NCBI RefSeq assembly: GCF_002980495.1
Contig: NZ_PVBR01000010.1
Coordinates: forward strand, 115,526-179,525
Direction: 5' to 3'
Source of the DNA: Phyllobacterium phragmitis
GTDB lineage: Bacteria; Pseudomonadota; Alphaproteobacteria; Rhizobiales; Rhizobiaceae
Length of the DNA stretch: 64,000 nt
Made by a program: the position numbers and the translations under genes. Under the pieces are notes generated by a model that searched no databases, was not told the origin of the DNA, and worked only from the letters and a program-made list of their open reading frames with translations. Below, in pieces: positions 26,789-35,484 of this stretch; positions within the stretch are counted from its first letter, which is position 1, and every line of letters starts with the position of its first letter.

Positions 26789-27979
26789 ATGATCGTCAAA
26801 AAGCGTCTCGTTCTCAATTTCACCGGCTATGAGGGCCTGCATCCGGGTGCCGTGCGCGGCCGGCATATGCAGGCTATTGCCGATTTCGACCGCCTCTGGC
26901 ATGCGCGCACGAGTGCCACTCCCATGCAAACCGGCGATGCCGGCTGCGGCGCGATGCAATTCACGACGCAAGGCGCTGACTGGCAAACAGAGGTCGAGTT
27001 CTGCCAGTTCGGCACCGCCGACATCTTCGATGATTACGCCAAACGGCCCACATTGGTCCGGCTTCTGACCGGGCTTCGCGCTTTTCTCGATATCCTGCTG
27101 ACCGGCACGCTCTGGCGCTATGCCAGGACGAGCTGGCGTTTCGTCCTGTTCTTCCTCTGGCCTTTCGGGATGACGCTCGCCCTTGTCGGGCTTGCCGCCC
27201 TTGTTGCCGCCATCCCTTTCATTCTCGGTCTTGGACCCTTGCACCTGATATGGTCGCTGCCGCTTGCCGTCATCGCCGGTGCCGTCCTCATGCGCTGGCC
27301 GGGCAAGAAATTCTTCCTGTCCTATCTCTTGGACGATTGGTCCGCCGCCTATGATCGCATCCACGCCGGCAATCCCAAGCTCAACGCCCGCCGACAGGAA
27401 TTCGCCGCCATTCTTGCGCAAAAGCTCAAAGAAACCGATGCCGATGAGGCCGTCATCGTCGGCCACAGCCTCGGCACGGTGCCCGCCGTCGAGGCTATCG
27501 CCCAAGTCAGGCGTGAACATCCCGAGCTCTTAGAAAAGCAACCGGTTTCCCTGCTTTCCATCGGCTCATGCCTGCTGATGCTCGCCTTCCATCCGAAAGC
27601 CAAAAGCCTGCGCGAGGATATCCGCACGGTTTTGCAGGAAACGCCGGTTCTCTGGGCGGAATTCCAGACGCTGACCGACATCATCCATTTCTACGGTTCC
27701 GATCCCGCAGAGGCGCTGGCGATCACGCCTACAAATCCGCCCGTCATTTCGCGGATAAGGTTCAAGAACGTACACAACGAAAGCCGCTACAAACGCGCCA
27801 AGGGCAATTTCTTCAAGATGCACCTCCTGTTTCTCAAGGGGGCACAGAAGCGCAATGCCTATGATATCGGCATGTTTCTGCACGGCCCCTTCGCGCTCAG
27901 CGAGCTGGTAACGGCGCACAAAGGAAAAGCCGCCCCTCTCGATGAAGAAGGACGGCTGAATAGGGCAGTAGGGCAGTAG
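26789..27979 (+). CDS. Membrane-anchored alpha/beta-hydrolase-like protein
   Basis: 396-aa protein. Residues about 115-170 contain two or three hydrophobic segments (FVLFFLWPFGMTLALVGLAALVAAIPFIL and LHLIWSLPLAVIAGAVLM). The C-terminal half has a lipase-type nucleophile elbow VIVGHSLGTVPAVEAI (GHSLG), so Ser is the probable nucleophile. The ATG at 26789 is preceded by TATTCCC-type simple repeats. An earlier in-frame ATG at 26738 would translate the repeat. The last residues RAVGQ and the stop come from the octamer array. The substrate is unknown. Confidence 0.75.
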   Translation: MIVKKRLVLNFTGYEGLHPGAVRGRHMQAIADFDRLWHARTSATPMQTGDAGCGAMQFTTQGADWQTEVEFCQFGTADIFDDYAKRPTLVRLLTGLRAFLDILLTGTLWRYARTSWRFVLFFLWPFGMTLALVGLAALVAAIPFILGLGPLHLIWSLPLAVIAGAVLMRWPGKKFFLSYLLDDWSAAYDRIHAGNPKLNARRQEFAAILAQKLKETDADEAVIVGHSLGTVPAVEAIAQVRREHPELLEKQPVSLLSIGSCLLMLAFHPKAKSLREDIRTVLQETPVLWAEFQTLTDIIHFYGSDPAEALAITPTNPPVISRIRFKNVHNESRYKRAKGNFFKMHLLFLKGAQKRNAYDIGMFLHGPFALSELVTAHKGKAAPLDEEGRLNRAVGQ

Positions 27980-28016
27980 GGCAGTAGGGCAGTAGGGCAG
28001 TAGGGCAGTAGGGCAG
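27961..28016. repeat. Tandem octamer array (7 x TAGGGCAG, i.e. AGGGCAGT)
   Basis: Seven perfect copies of an 8-base unit. From memory this is the octamer of the Brucella HOOF-Print VNTR loci. The first copies contain the end and TAG stop of the upstream hydrolase gene. Related but degenerate units (TATTCCC, CTACTCCCC on the plus strand) occur at 26739-26785 and 28059-28092. Confidence 0.95.
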
Positions 28017-28080
28017 TAGAAGAAACATTGAGCACATAGGCAAAGGCAATATAAACATACTGCCCTATTCCCTTATTCCC

Positions 28081-28554
28081 CTACTCCCCTACCTCCACCA
28101 CCGCGATCGTCAGCCATGTCGCCGTCAAGGCAGGCTTGAGCGAATTCTCGATCTCCAGCGTCACCTCGTAATGGTTGACCACCCGGCCCGAAGGCCGGAT
28201 GTCGGCGTCCGCCAGCTTGAAGCGCGCCCGCACCCGCGCGCCGCTTTTGACCGGTGCCATGAAGCGCACTTTGTCGAAACCGTAATTGATACCCATCGTC
28301 GCGCCCTTGATCATCGGCAACGCCTCGAAGGCAAGCGTCGAAAGCAGCGAGAGCGTCAGGAAGCCGTGGGCGATGGTGCCGCCGAACGGCGTTTCCTTCG
28401 CCGCCCGTTCCGGGTCCACATGAATGAACTGATGATCGTCGGTGGCATCAGCGAATTTGTCGATCATCTCCTGCGTCACCACCCGCCACTCGGAACAGCC
28501 GATCTCCGTTCCGACGGCTTCTCTCACCTGGTCCAGTGTAATTGCTTCTTTCAT
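28081..28554 (-). CDS. MaoC-family (R)-specific enoyl-CoA hydratase
   Basis: 157-aa hot-dog-fold protein. The hydratase motif is DATDDHQFIHVDPERAAKETPFGGTIAHGFLTLSLL, with the catalytic Asp and His of MaoC-like hydratases. It would add water to trans-2-enoyl-CoA, or act as a related thioester dehydratase. Its last codons and stop (VVEVGE) coincide with the edge of a simple repeat at 28059-28092. It is a single gene convergent with the membrane hydrolase. Confidence 0.88.
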   Translation of the reverse strand: MKEAITLDQVREAVGTEIGCSEWRVVTQEMIDKFADATDDHQFIHVDPERAAKETPFGGTIAHGFLTLSLLSTLAFEALPMIKGATMGINYGFDKVRFMAPVKSGARVRARFKLADADIRPSGRVVNHYEVTLEIENSLKPALTATWLTIAVVEVGE

Positions 28555-29046
28555 GTCGCCGCTTCTCTCATGGGCGGAGCCGTAGGGCTCCTCTATGAAC
28601 TTTCTAATCGCTGTTTAATAATTTGCCATGACATGACAAACGTCCTGGCCTGATAAAGCGAAAAAGCCGCGCCACTGTGGCAATTCAGCCAATCACATAT
28701 CGGCCTACTTCATGCCGACACCATGCACCGCGATCCCATAGGATATCGGCATTCCTTTTTTCGCGTAGACATTGTGATAGGCAAGAGCTGCGAGTGGTTC
28801 GCTATCCCCACGCCACCGCAATCGAAAATCACCAGATCGAAAGGATTGAGCCCAGTTTTCCCAATTATCCCAGTTTTCATCGAGACCCCCATACATGAAT
28901 TCTTCGTGACATCGCCCGTATTCCGACTCCAGAATGGACATAGGTATTGACAAAGATACAAATGTTCAGTAGGCGATTGTATCAACAAGGCAGCGGCAAT
29001 GCCCGCGCATAGATCGAGCGCAACCGGCGTCTCGAGGAGGAACCAA
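28555..29046. promoter_or_regulatory. 492-base gap upstream of the SAF-dehydrogenase operon with an inverted repeat
   Basis: No convincing gene is present. A minus-strand reading of 82 codons (28705-28953) opens with TTG, lacks a ribosome site and has codon use unlike the neighbours. Close to the operon are TTGACA (28947-28952, possible -35) and an inverted repeat GATACAA (28955-28961)/TTGTATC (28977-28983) with arm centres 22 bp apart, a plausible operator. The ribosome site GAGGAGG precedes the ATG at 29047. Confidence 0.35.
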
Positions 29047-30366
29047 ATGGCAACCAACGTAGCATTGACTGGCCTGGCACGTGACATGCAGGCGCGCGCC
29101 GACAGTGGAAAGCCGATCCGCATCGGCCTGATCGGCGCGGGCGAAATGGGAACGGATATCGTCTCCCGCGTTGCGCACATGCCCGGCATCGAGATCGGCG
29201 CGATCTCCGAACTGCGCGTGCCCAATGCGGTCAAGGCCGTCGAGATCGCCTATCAGGAAGAAGGCCATGCGAAGGAAGTTTCCAACGCCTCCGACCTGAC
29301 CAGGGCAATGGAGAGCCACAAAGTCGCCGTCACGGACAATGCCGACCTGATCCTCCAGAACGATTTGATCGACGTGGTGATCGACGCGACCGGCGTGCCC
29401 GCCGTTGGTGCCGAGATCGGCCTGCGCGCCATGGAGCATGGCAAGCATCTCGTCATGATGAATGTCGAAGCCGACGTGACCATCGGCGCCTATCTCAAAA
29501 GCGAGGCCGACCGGCTGGGCGTGACCTATTCGCTCGGCGCCGGCGATGAGCCGTCCTCCTGCATGGAACTGATCGAATTCGTCACTGCCATGGGGCATCC
29601 GATCGTCGCCGCCGGCAAGGGCAAGAACAACCCGCTCAACATCGACGCCATCCCCGACGACTATGCCGAGGAGGCCGAACGCCGCAACATGAATGTGCGC
29701 ATGCTGGTCGAGTTCGTCGACGGCTCCAAGACCATGGTGGAAATGGCGGCGATCGCCAACGCCACCGGCCTCGTCCCCGACAAGCCGGGCATGCATGGCC
29801 CTACGGCCACGGTGAGCGAACTCAACAAGACACTGATCCCGGTAAAGGATGGCGGCGTGCTGTCGAAGGTCGGCGTCGTCGATTATTCGATCGGCAAGGG
29901 CGTGGCGCCCGGCGTCTTCGTCATCGCCGACATGTCGCATCCGCGCATTCGCGAGCGCATGGAAGATCTGAAGATGGGTCACGGCCCCTACTTCACCTTC
30001 CACCGGCCCTACCATCTGACCTCGCTGGAAGTACCGCTGACCTGCGCCCGCGTCGTGCTCTACGGCAAGCCCGACATGGTGCCGCTGGCAAAGCCCGTTG
30101 CCGAAGTCTGCGCCGTCGCCAAGAAGGATTTGAAGCCCGGCGACAAGCTCGATGCCATCGGCGAATATTCCTATCGCGCCTGGATCATGACCGTACCCGA
30201 AGCCCGCGCCGCCAAGGCCATCCCCTGCGGCTTGCTGGAACGCGGCTCCGTCACTGCGCCGATAAAAAAAGGTGAACTCATCACCTACGAGAACGCCGCC
30301 GTCATGCCGGGATCGAAGATCGCCGAACTGCGTTCCCGCCAGGACAGGCTGGTGGACGGGGGCTAG
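29047..30366 (+). CDS. NAD(P)-dependent dehydrogenase with homoserine-dehydrogenase-like fold and C-terminal SAF domain
   Basis: 439-aa cytoplasmic enzyme. Residues about 22-50 form a Rossmann motif (IRIGLIGAGEMGTDIVSRVAHMPG), followed by DVVIDATGVPAVGAEIGLRAMEHGKHLVMMNVEAD, as in homoserine/aspartate-semialdehyde-type dehydrogenases. The C-terminal region KKDLKPGDKLDAIGEYSYRAW to PIKKGELITYENA is a SAF domain, also found in sugar-acid dehydratases and antifreeze-like proteins. The start follows an ideal GAGGAGG. It heads an operon with acetoin-dehydrogenase-like genes. The substrate is probably a small hydroxylated carbonyl compound, but I cannot name it. Confidence 0.85.
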   Translation: MATNVALTGLARDMQARADSGKPIRIGLIGAGEMGTDIVSRVAHMPGIEIGAISELRVPNAVKAVEIAYQEEGHAKEVSNASDLTRAMESHKVAVTDNADLILQNDLIDVVIDATGVPAVGAEIGLRAMEHGKHLVMMNVEADVTIGAYLKSEADRLGVTYSLGAGDEPSSCMELIEFVTAMGHPIVAAGKGKNNPLNIDAIPDDYAEEAERRNMNVRMLVEFVDGSKTMVEMAAIANATGLVPDKPGMHGPTATVSELNKTLIPVKDGGVLSKVGVVDYSIGKGVAPGVFVIADMSHPRIRERMEDLKMGHGPYFTFHRPYHLTSLEVPLTCARVVLYGKPDMVPLAKPVAEVCAVAKKDLKPGDKLDAIGEYSYRAWIMTVPEARAAKAIPCGLLERGSVTAPIKKGELITYENAAVMPGSKIAELRSRQDRLVDGG

Positions 30367-30389
30367 CGGTTTGCCAACCGTCCTAGCCC

Positions 30390-30420
30390 CGTCATCCTCG
30401 GGCTTGACCCGAGGATGACG
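30390..30420. repeat. Palindromic interspersed repeat
   Basis: Perfect 13-base arms CGTCATCCTCGGG (30390-30402) and CCCGAGGATGACG (30408-30420) around CTTGA. This palindrome is very common between genes in alphaproteobacteria. Here it lies between the dehydrogenase and the E1-alpha gene and may act as an mRNA-processing or attenuating hairpin. Confidence 0.85.
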
Positions 30421-30485
30421 ACGGGAGGGATGGCCAGAGGAGCGCTGTCGCCAGCGCTTCTATTAAAGTGAGGGAGCGCCTCGAC

Positions 30486-31529
30486 ATGGGTGATAAGATC
30501 ATCGCACAAGCAAAACCGAAGGCCGAGGAAGGAAGGCATAATCTGCCCTTCGCCTTCCGGCACTATTCGCCCGGTGAGCTCGGGCAAGCGCTGCGCAAGA
30601 TGTATCTGATCCGCCGCTTCGAGGAAGGAGCTGAGGAAAGCTACACCCGCGGCCTCATCCATGGCACGATGCATCTTTCCATCGGCCAGGAAGCGAGCGC
30701 CGTCGGCATCTCGCTTCCCCTCACTGATGACGACATGATCACCTCCACCCATCGCGGCCACGGCCATTGCATTGCCAAGGGGGCGGAAGTCTCCAGGATG
30801 TTCGCCGAATTCTTCGGCAAGGAAACCGGCTATTGCCGTGGCCGCGGCGGATCGATGCACATCGCCGACGTGTCCAAGGGCAATCTCGGTGCCAACGGCA
30901 TCGTCGGCGGCGGCATTCCCATCGCCGTCGGCGCCGCCCTTTCGATGAAAAAACTGAAAACCGGCCGCGTCGTCGTCTCCTATTTCGGCGACGGAGCCAA
31001 CAATGAAGGCGCGTTCCACGAAGCGCTGAACATGGCGTCGGTCTGGAAATTGCCGGTCATTTTCGTCTGCGAGAACAATGGCTACGGCATGTCCACCTCG
31101 ACCAGGCGCTCCACCGCCGTCGCCAATGTCGCGGACCGGGCCGCAGCTTACGCGATGCCGGGCGTCATCGTCGACGGCAACGATCTGTCGGATGTGGCCG
31201 AAGCCTCCCATGCGGCGGTCGAGCGCGCCCGCCATGGCGAAGGCCCGACCCTGATCGAATGCAAGACCTATCGTCATCGCGGCCATTCCAAGAGCGACCG
31301 CAACCGCTATCGCACCAAGGAGGAGATCGAGGATTGGATCGCCAATCGCGACCCGATCCAGCTCTTCGAAGCGCAGATGCAGGAATATGGTGTCATCGAC
31401 GCAGCCGGGATCGAGGCGATCCGCACCGATGTCGAACGCGAGATCGAAGCGGCCATCGAATTCGCCAAGACGAGCCCCGCCCCCGACCTCGCAGGCCTGA
31501 CCCGCGACGTTTATACGGACCTTGCCTGA
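30486..31529 (+). CDS. Thiamine-pyrophosphate-dependent dehydrogenase E1 subunit alpha (acetoin/pyruvate dehydrogenase type)
   Basis: 347-aa E1-alpha. TPP/Mg binding is marked by [38 protein letters not shown] (start of the motif near residue 170). [24 protein letters not shown] and the phosphorylation-loop-like [16 protein letters not shown] are family features. The ATG at 30486 follows AGGGAG at a spacing of about 9. With the E1-beta and E2 genes it would decarboxylate an alpha-keto or acyloin substrate and pass the acyl group to lipoate. Confidence 0.92.
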   Translation: MGDKIIAQAKPKAEEGRHNLPFAFRHYSPGELGQALRKMYLIRRFEEGAEESYTRGLIHGTMHLSIGQEASAVGISLPLTDDDMITSTHRGHGHCIAKGAEVSRMFAEFFGKETGYCRGRGGSMHIADVSKGNLGANGIVGGGIPIAVGAALSMKKLKTGRVVVSYFGDGANNEGAFHEALNMASVWKLPVIFVCENNGYGMSTSTRRSTAVANVADRAAAYAMPGVIVDGNDLSDVAEASHAAVERARHGEGPTLIECKTYRHRGHSKSDRNRYRTKEEIEDWIANRDPIQLFEAQMQEYGVIDAAGIEAIRTDVEREIEAAIEFAKTSPAPDLAGLTRDVYTDLA

Positions 31530-31530
31530 A

Positions 31531-32529
31531 ATGGATACGACGATCCGCGAACTGAGCTACGCCCAGGCCATTCAGGAAGCCATGGCGATTGCCATGGAAA
31601 GGGACGAGCGCGTTTTCCTGATGGGCGAGGATATCGGCGTCTATGGCGGCGCTTTCCAGGTGACGGGTGATCTTGTCCATCGTTTCGGCGAGGACCGCGT
31701 CATGGACACGCCGATCTCCGAGCTCGGCGGTGCCGGCGTCGCCGTCGGCGCGGCGCTAACGGGCATGCGTCCGATCTTCGAATTCCAGTTCTCCGATTTC
31801 GCCGCGCTCGCCATGGAGCAGATCGTCAACCAGGCCGCCAAGATGCGCTATATGCTGGGCGGCGCGGTCTCCGTTCCTCTGGTCATGCGCTTTCCCGCCG
31901 GTTCAGGCACGGGTGCTGCGGCACAGCACAGCCAGAGCATCGAGGCATGGCTCGGCCATGTCCCGGGCCTGAAAGTCGTGCAGCCGGCAACACCGCACGA
32001 CGCCAAGGGCCTGCTGCTCGCTGCCATCGAGGACCCCGATCCCGTCATGATCTTCGAGCACAAGCTGCTCTACAAGATGAAAGGCCCGGTGCCGGAAGGC
32101 TATTACACGACGCCGATCGGCAAGGCCGAGATCCGCCGCGAGGGCAAGGACGTCACCATCGTCGCCACCGCGATCATGGTCCATAAGGCGCTGGAAGCAG
32201 CGGAAACGCTCGCCTCTGAGGGCATTGCTGCCGAGGTGATCGATCTTCGCACCGTACGCCCGATGGACCGCGAGACGATCATCGCAAGCGTCAAGAAGAC
32301 CTCGCGGCTGATCTGCGTCTATGAGGGCGTCAAGACGCTCGGCGTCGGCGCGGAAGTCAGCGCCATGATCGCCGAGAGCGATGCCTTCGATTTTCTCGAC
32401 GCGCCGATCGTGCGCCTCGGCGGCGCGGAAACGCCTATTCCCTATAACCCAGAGCTGGAAAAGGCCGCGGTGCCGCAGGTGCCGGATATCCTCAAGAGCG
32501 CCCGCGATCTCGTCAACGGAGTGCGCTGA
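31531..32529 (+). CDS. Thiamine-pyrophosphate-dependent dehydrogenase E1 subunit beta
   Basis: 332-aa transketolase-like E1-beta ([70 protein letters not shown], then [23 protein letters not shown] with the catalytic His). It starts one base after the E1-alpha stop. The combination with a hydrolase-fused E2 points to the acetoin-cleaving subgroup rather than to pyruvate dehydrogenase. Confidence 0.92.
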   Translation: MDTTIRELSYAQAIQEAMAIAMERDERVFLMGEDIGVYGGAFQVTGDLVHRFGEDRVMDTPISELGGAGVAVGAALTGMRPIFEFQFSDFAALAMEQIVNQAAKMRYMLGGAVSVPLVMRFPAGSGTGAAAQHSQSIEAWLGHVPGLKVVQPATPHDAKGLLLAAIEDPDPVMIFEHKLLYKMKGPVPEGYYTTPIGKAEIRREGKDVTIVATAIMVHKALEAAETLASEGIAAEVIDLRTVRPMDRETIIASVKKTSRLICVYEGVKTLGVGAEVSAMIAESDAFDFLDAPIVRLGGAETPIPYNPELEKAAVPQVPDILKSARDLVNGVR

Positions 32530-32532
32530 GCG

Positions 32533-33888
32533 ATGCCCGTCGAAGTCATCCTCCCCAAGGTCGACATGGATATGGAGACCGGCCGGATTTCCCGCTGGTA
32601 CGCTCACGATGGCGATGCGGTGACCAAGGGCCAACTCCTGTTCGAGATCGAGACCGACAAGGCGGCCATGGAGATCGACGCCCCCGCCAGCGGCATCTTG
32701 CGCGACGTCTCCGCCGCCGAAGGCGCGACGGTGCCGGTCGGCCAGGCCGTGGCATGGATTTTTGCCGAGGGCGAGGAATACAGCCCGGTATCCCCCTCTT
32801 TGACAGAGCCACTGCATTCGGCAGGGAAGCCCCCTTCATCCGACCCTTTGGGCCACCCTCTCCCCGCTGGGGAGAAGGGAATTGACGGAGATGGCAACAT
32901 CCCCTCTCCCCGGCGGGGTGGCTCGCAGAGCGAGCCGGGTGAAAAGGAAGCCCCGCGCGCCACGCCGCTTGCCCGCCGTCTTGCTGCCGATGCCGGGCTG
33001 AAGCTTTCCGAAATTTCCGGTAGCGGGCCGAAAGGCCGCATCACCCGCAAGGATATCGAAGCAAATATTGCCATGTCGGCGCCATCCGCCAAACCTGAGG
33101 CTCCAGCGGCAGCCGCACCCCTCCACGCGGCATGGCTGCGCCAGGGCAGAGGCGCGGCTCCGGCAATGCCTGTCGTGCTCATCCACGGCTTCGGCGCGGA
33201 TCTCAACAGCTGGCGCCCGCTCCTCGCCGGCGTGCAGCTCGACAGCCCCGTTCTGGCGATCGACCTTCCCGGTCATGGCGGCTCGCCGCGCGATATCCCC
33301 GAAAGCCTCGGTGCCATCGCCGAAGCGGTCGAGCGCACGCTGGAGGCCAACCAGATCGGCTCCTTCATCCTCGTCGGCCATTCCTTCGGCGGCGCAGTCG
33401 CCGCAACGCTTGCCGCGCAGAGCAATGCCGATATACGCGGGCTGGTGCTGATCTCCCCCGCCGGTCTCGGCCCTGAAATCAACGGCGCATTCCTGGAAGG
33501 CTTCGTCAGGGCGAGAAGTGAGGCGAGCCTCATGCCCTGGCTGAAGCAACTCGTCGCGGACGAAAGCCAGCTCACCAGGCCCTTCGTCAACGCCACGCTC
33601 GCCCAGAGCGCCGACGAGGGATTGCGCGCCGCGCAGAAGGCGATCATCGACAGCTATTTCGCCGACGGCACCCAGACCTTCGATATCCGCCCGGCCCTCG
33701 CCTCTCTGCGTCTCCCGGTACGGGTGATCTTCGGCGCGGCCGACCGCATCATTCCGGCCACGCATACGGCCGGCCTCCCCGGCGAGATCGCCGTCCACAT
33801 CTTCGCCGCAACCCGCCACATGCCGCAGCTCGAACGCCGTGAACAGGTCTTGAAGATCATCCAGGAACTCGCCCGCGCCGCCGGGTAA
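32533..33888 (+). CDS. Lipoyl-domain E2 fused to alpha/beta hydrolase (acetoin dehydrogenase E2 type)
   Basis: 451 aa. Residues 1-80 form a lipoyl domain with the modified Lys in FEIETDKAAMEIDAP. About 137-175 is a peripheral-subunit-binding domain (ATPLARRLAADAGLKLSEISGSGPKGRITRKDIEANI). From about residue 210 an alpha/beta hydrolase replaces the usual acyltransferase domain (VVLIHGFGADLNSWRPLLAG, nucleophile elbow LVGHSFGGAV, a late His in ATRHMPQLE). This is the AcoC architecture. The linker between the first two domains (about residues 98-137) encodes a palindromic genomic repeat. No E3 gene is nearby, so dihydrolipoamide dehydrogenase must come from elsewhere. Confidence 0.9.
   Translation: MPVEVILPKVDMDMETGRISRWYAHDGDAVTKGQLLFEIETDKAAMEIDAPASGILRDVSAAEGATVPVGQAVAWIFAEGEEYSPVSPSLTEPLHSAGKPPSSDPLGHPLPAGEKGIDGDGNIPSPRRGGSQSEPGEKEAPRATPLARRLAADAGLKLSEISGSGPKGRITRKDIEANIAMSAPSAKPEAPAAAAPLHAAWLRQGRGAAPAMPVVLIHGFGADLNSWRPLLAGVQLDSPVLAIDLPGHGGSPRDIPESLGAIAEAVERTLEANQIGSFILVGHSFGGAVAATLAAQSNADIRGLVLISPAGLGPEINGAFLEGFVRARSEASLMPWLKQLVADESQLTRPFVNATLAQSADEGLRAAQKAIIDSYFADGTQTFDIRPALASLRLPVRVIFGAADRIIPATHTAGLPGEIAVHIFAATRHMPQLERREQVLKIIQELARAAG
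32827..32945. repeat. Palindromic repeat translated within the E2 linker
   Basis: Two inverted-repeat units lie in frame: CCCTCTCCCC next to GGGGAGAAGGG (32856-32880), and CCCTCTCCCCGGCGGGG with a GCTCGC/GCGAGC stem (32902-32938). They are preceded by CTTCATCCGACCCTTTGGG. This family normally occurs between genes in Brucella-group and rhizobial genomes. Here it encodes about 40 linker residues (LGHPLPAGEKGIDGDG and onward). Confidence 0.8.
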
Positions 33889-33903
33889 AGCTCAACCATT
33901 CTA

Positions 33904-33941
33904 CCCCGAGAGACTTGCCTCGCTCTATGCGGGGCTTTTTT
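33904..33941 (+). terminator. Intrinsic terminator of the acetoin-type operon
   Basis: CCCCG and AGAG pair with CTCT and CGGGG (small ATG bulge) around TTGCCTCG-type loop sequence. The stem runs into CTTTTTT. It lies 15 bases after the E2 stop. Confidence 0.8.
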
Positions 33942-33947
33942 GGCCAT

Positions 33948-34020
33948 AGCGCCAAGCGCCTTCACACTCATGCTGAGATGGGAAACGCAGCCTCGAACCG
34001 CGAGGACGAAGGCCCGTCAG
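33948..34020. repeat. Interspersed repeat between convergent operons
   Basis: CCTTCACACTCATGCTGAG and GCCTCGAACCGCGAGGACGA are a diverged copy of the repeat family seen at 62150-62290. It lies in the gap between the E2 and pntB genes. Confidence 0.6.
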
Positions 34021-34023
34021 CAA

Positions 34024-34050
34024 AAAGGCGGCCCCATGGAGACCGCCTTT
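34024..34050 (-). terminator. Intrinsic terminator of the pnt operon
   Basis: Perfect 8-base arms AAAGGCGG/CCGCCTTT with an 11-base loop. On the minus strand the stem is followed by TTTTTG, and it begins 26 bases after the pntB stop. Confidence 0.8.
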
Positions 34051-34075
34051 CATAAGCTGGAAGGTCGCCAAACCC

Positions 34076-35473
34076 TCAGTGATCCAACGCCTTGACGATG
34101 TTCTCCACCATCTTCTTGGCGTCGGCAAACAGCATCATCGTATTATCGCGGAAGAACAGTTCGTTCTCCACGCCTGCATAGCCCGAGCCCATGCCGCGCT
34201 TGATGAACAGCACCGTACCGGCCTTGTCCACATCGAGGATCGGCATGCCGTAGATCGGTGATTTCGGGTCGGTCTTCGCCGCCGGATTGGTCACGTCATT
34301 CGCGCCGATGACGAAGGCGACGTCGGCCTGCGCGAATTCCGAGTTGATGTCTTCCAGCTCGAACACCTCATCATAGGGCACGTTGGCTTCCGCCAGGAGC
34401 ACGTTCATGTGGCCGGGCATGCGGCCCGCGACCGGGTGGATGGCGTATTTGACTTCGACGCCTTCCGCCTTGAGCTTGTCGGCCATCTCCCGCAGCGCGT
34501 GCTGCGCCTGCGCAACCGCCATGCCGTAGCCGGGCACGATGATGACCTTGGAAGCATTCTTCATGATGAAGGCCGCATCCTCGGCCGAGCCCTGCTTGAC
34601 CGGACGCTGCTCGACCTCGCCCGCCGGGCCGGCGGTTTCGCCGCCAAAGCCGCCGAGGATGACCGAGATGAACGAGCGGTTCATGCCCTTGCACATGATG
34701 TAGGACAGGATGGCGCCCGACGAGCCGACCAGCGCGCCGGTGATGATCAGCGCCAGATTGCCCAGCGTGAAGCCGATGCCCGCCGCAGCCCAGCCCGAAT
34801 AGGAGTTGAGCATCGAGACGACCACAGGCATGTCCGCGCCACCGATCGGCACGATAATCAGCCCGCCCAGCACCAGCGACAGGATGACGATCAGCCAGAA
34901 CACCGTATGGCTTTCGGTATTCACAAGAATGGCGACCAGCACGACGATGGCGATGGCCAGCGCCGCATTGACGATGTGCCGGCCGGGCAGGATGATCGGC
35001 TTACCGGACATGCGACCGTCGAGCTTGAGGAAGGCTATGACCGATCCGGTGAAGGTGATCGCGCCGATGGCCACGCCGAGCGACATTTCGATCAGCGCTT
35101 GGCCATGGATCGAGCCGACTTCGCCGATGCCGAAGGAGTGAGGCGTGTAAAGTGCTGCCGCCGCAACCAGAACGGCGGCAAGGCCGATCAGCGAATGGAA
35201 GGCCGCAATCAGCTGCGGCATCGCCGTCATGGCGATGCTTCTGGCGATATAGGCACCTGCCGAGCCGCCGATGGCGATCCCGAGCACGATCAGGCCAAGC
35301 CCGCCGAAGCTCGGCTTCGCCAGCGCAAGTGTGGTGATGATCGAGATACCCATGCCGATCATGCCGTAGAGATTGCCCTGACGGCTGGTCGTGGGATGCG
35401 AAAGGCCGCGCAATGCCAGAATGAAAAGCACGCCGGAAACGAGATAGAGGAAGGCTGCCAGATCGACGCTCAT
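34076..35473 (-). CDS. pntB: NAD(P) transhydrogenase subunit beta
   Basis: 465-aa protein. About nine transmembrane segments form dII of the proton channel (GMIGMGISIITTLALA, AFHSLIGLAAVLVAAAALY with a conserved His). The C-terminal dIII binds NADP(H), with VIIVPGYGMAVAQAQHALREMADKLKAEG, HPVAGRMPGHMNVLLAEA and VIGANDVTNPAA. It couples hydride transfer from NADH to NADP+ with proton entry, supplying NADPH. It is the last gene of the pntA1-pntA2-pntB operon, followed by its own terminator. Confidence 0.97.
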   Translation of the reverse strand: MSVDLAAFLYLVSGVLFILALRGLSHPTTSRQGNLYGMIGMGISIITTLALAKPSFGGLGLIVLGIAIGGSAGAYIARSIAMTAMPQLIAAFHSLIGLAAVLVAAAALYTPHSFGIGEVGSIHGQALIEMSLGVAIGAITFTGSVIAFLKLDGRMSGKPIILPGRHIVNAALAIAIVVLVAILVNTESHTVFWLIVILSLVLGGLIIVPIGGADMPVVVSMLNSYSGWAAAGIGFTLGNLALIITGALVGSSGAILSYIMCKGMNRSFISVILGGFGGETAGPAGEVEQRPVKQGSAEDAAFIMKNASKVIIVPGYGMAVAQAQHALREMADKLKAEGVEVKYAIHPVAGRMPGHMNVLLAEANVPYDEVFELEDINSEFAQADVAFVIGANDVTNPAAKTDPKSPIYGMPILDVDKAGTVLFIKRGMGSGYAGVENELFFRDNTMMLFADAKKMVENIVKALDH

Positions 35474-35484
35474 GTTTCAGCCCC

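Noticed and set aside
27961..28016. CRISPR array
   Set aside because: The units are contiguous 8-base tandem copies without spacers, and no cas genes are nearby.
28705..28953. A minus-strand frame of 82 codons between MaoC and the SAF dehydrogenase
   Set aside because: It opens with TTG, has no ribosome site, and its Trp-rich product and codon use do not resemble the neighbours.
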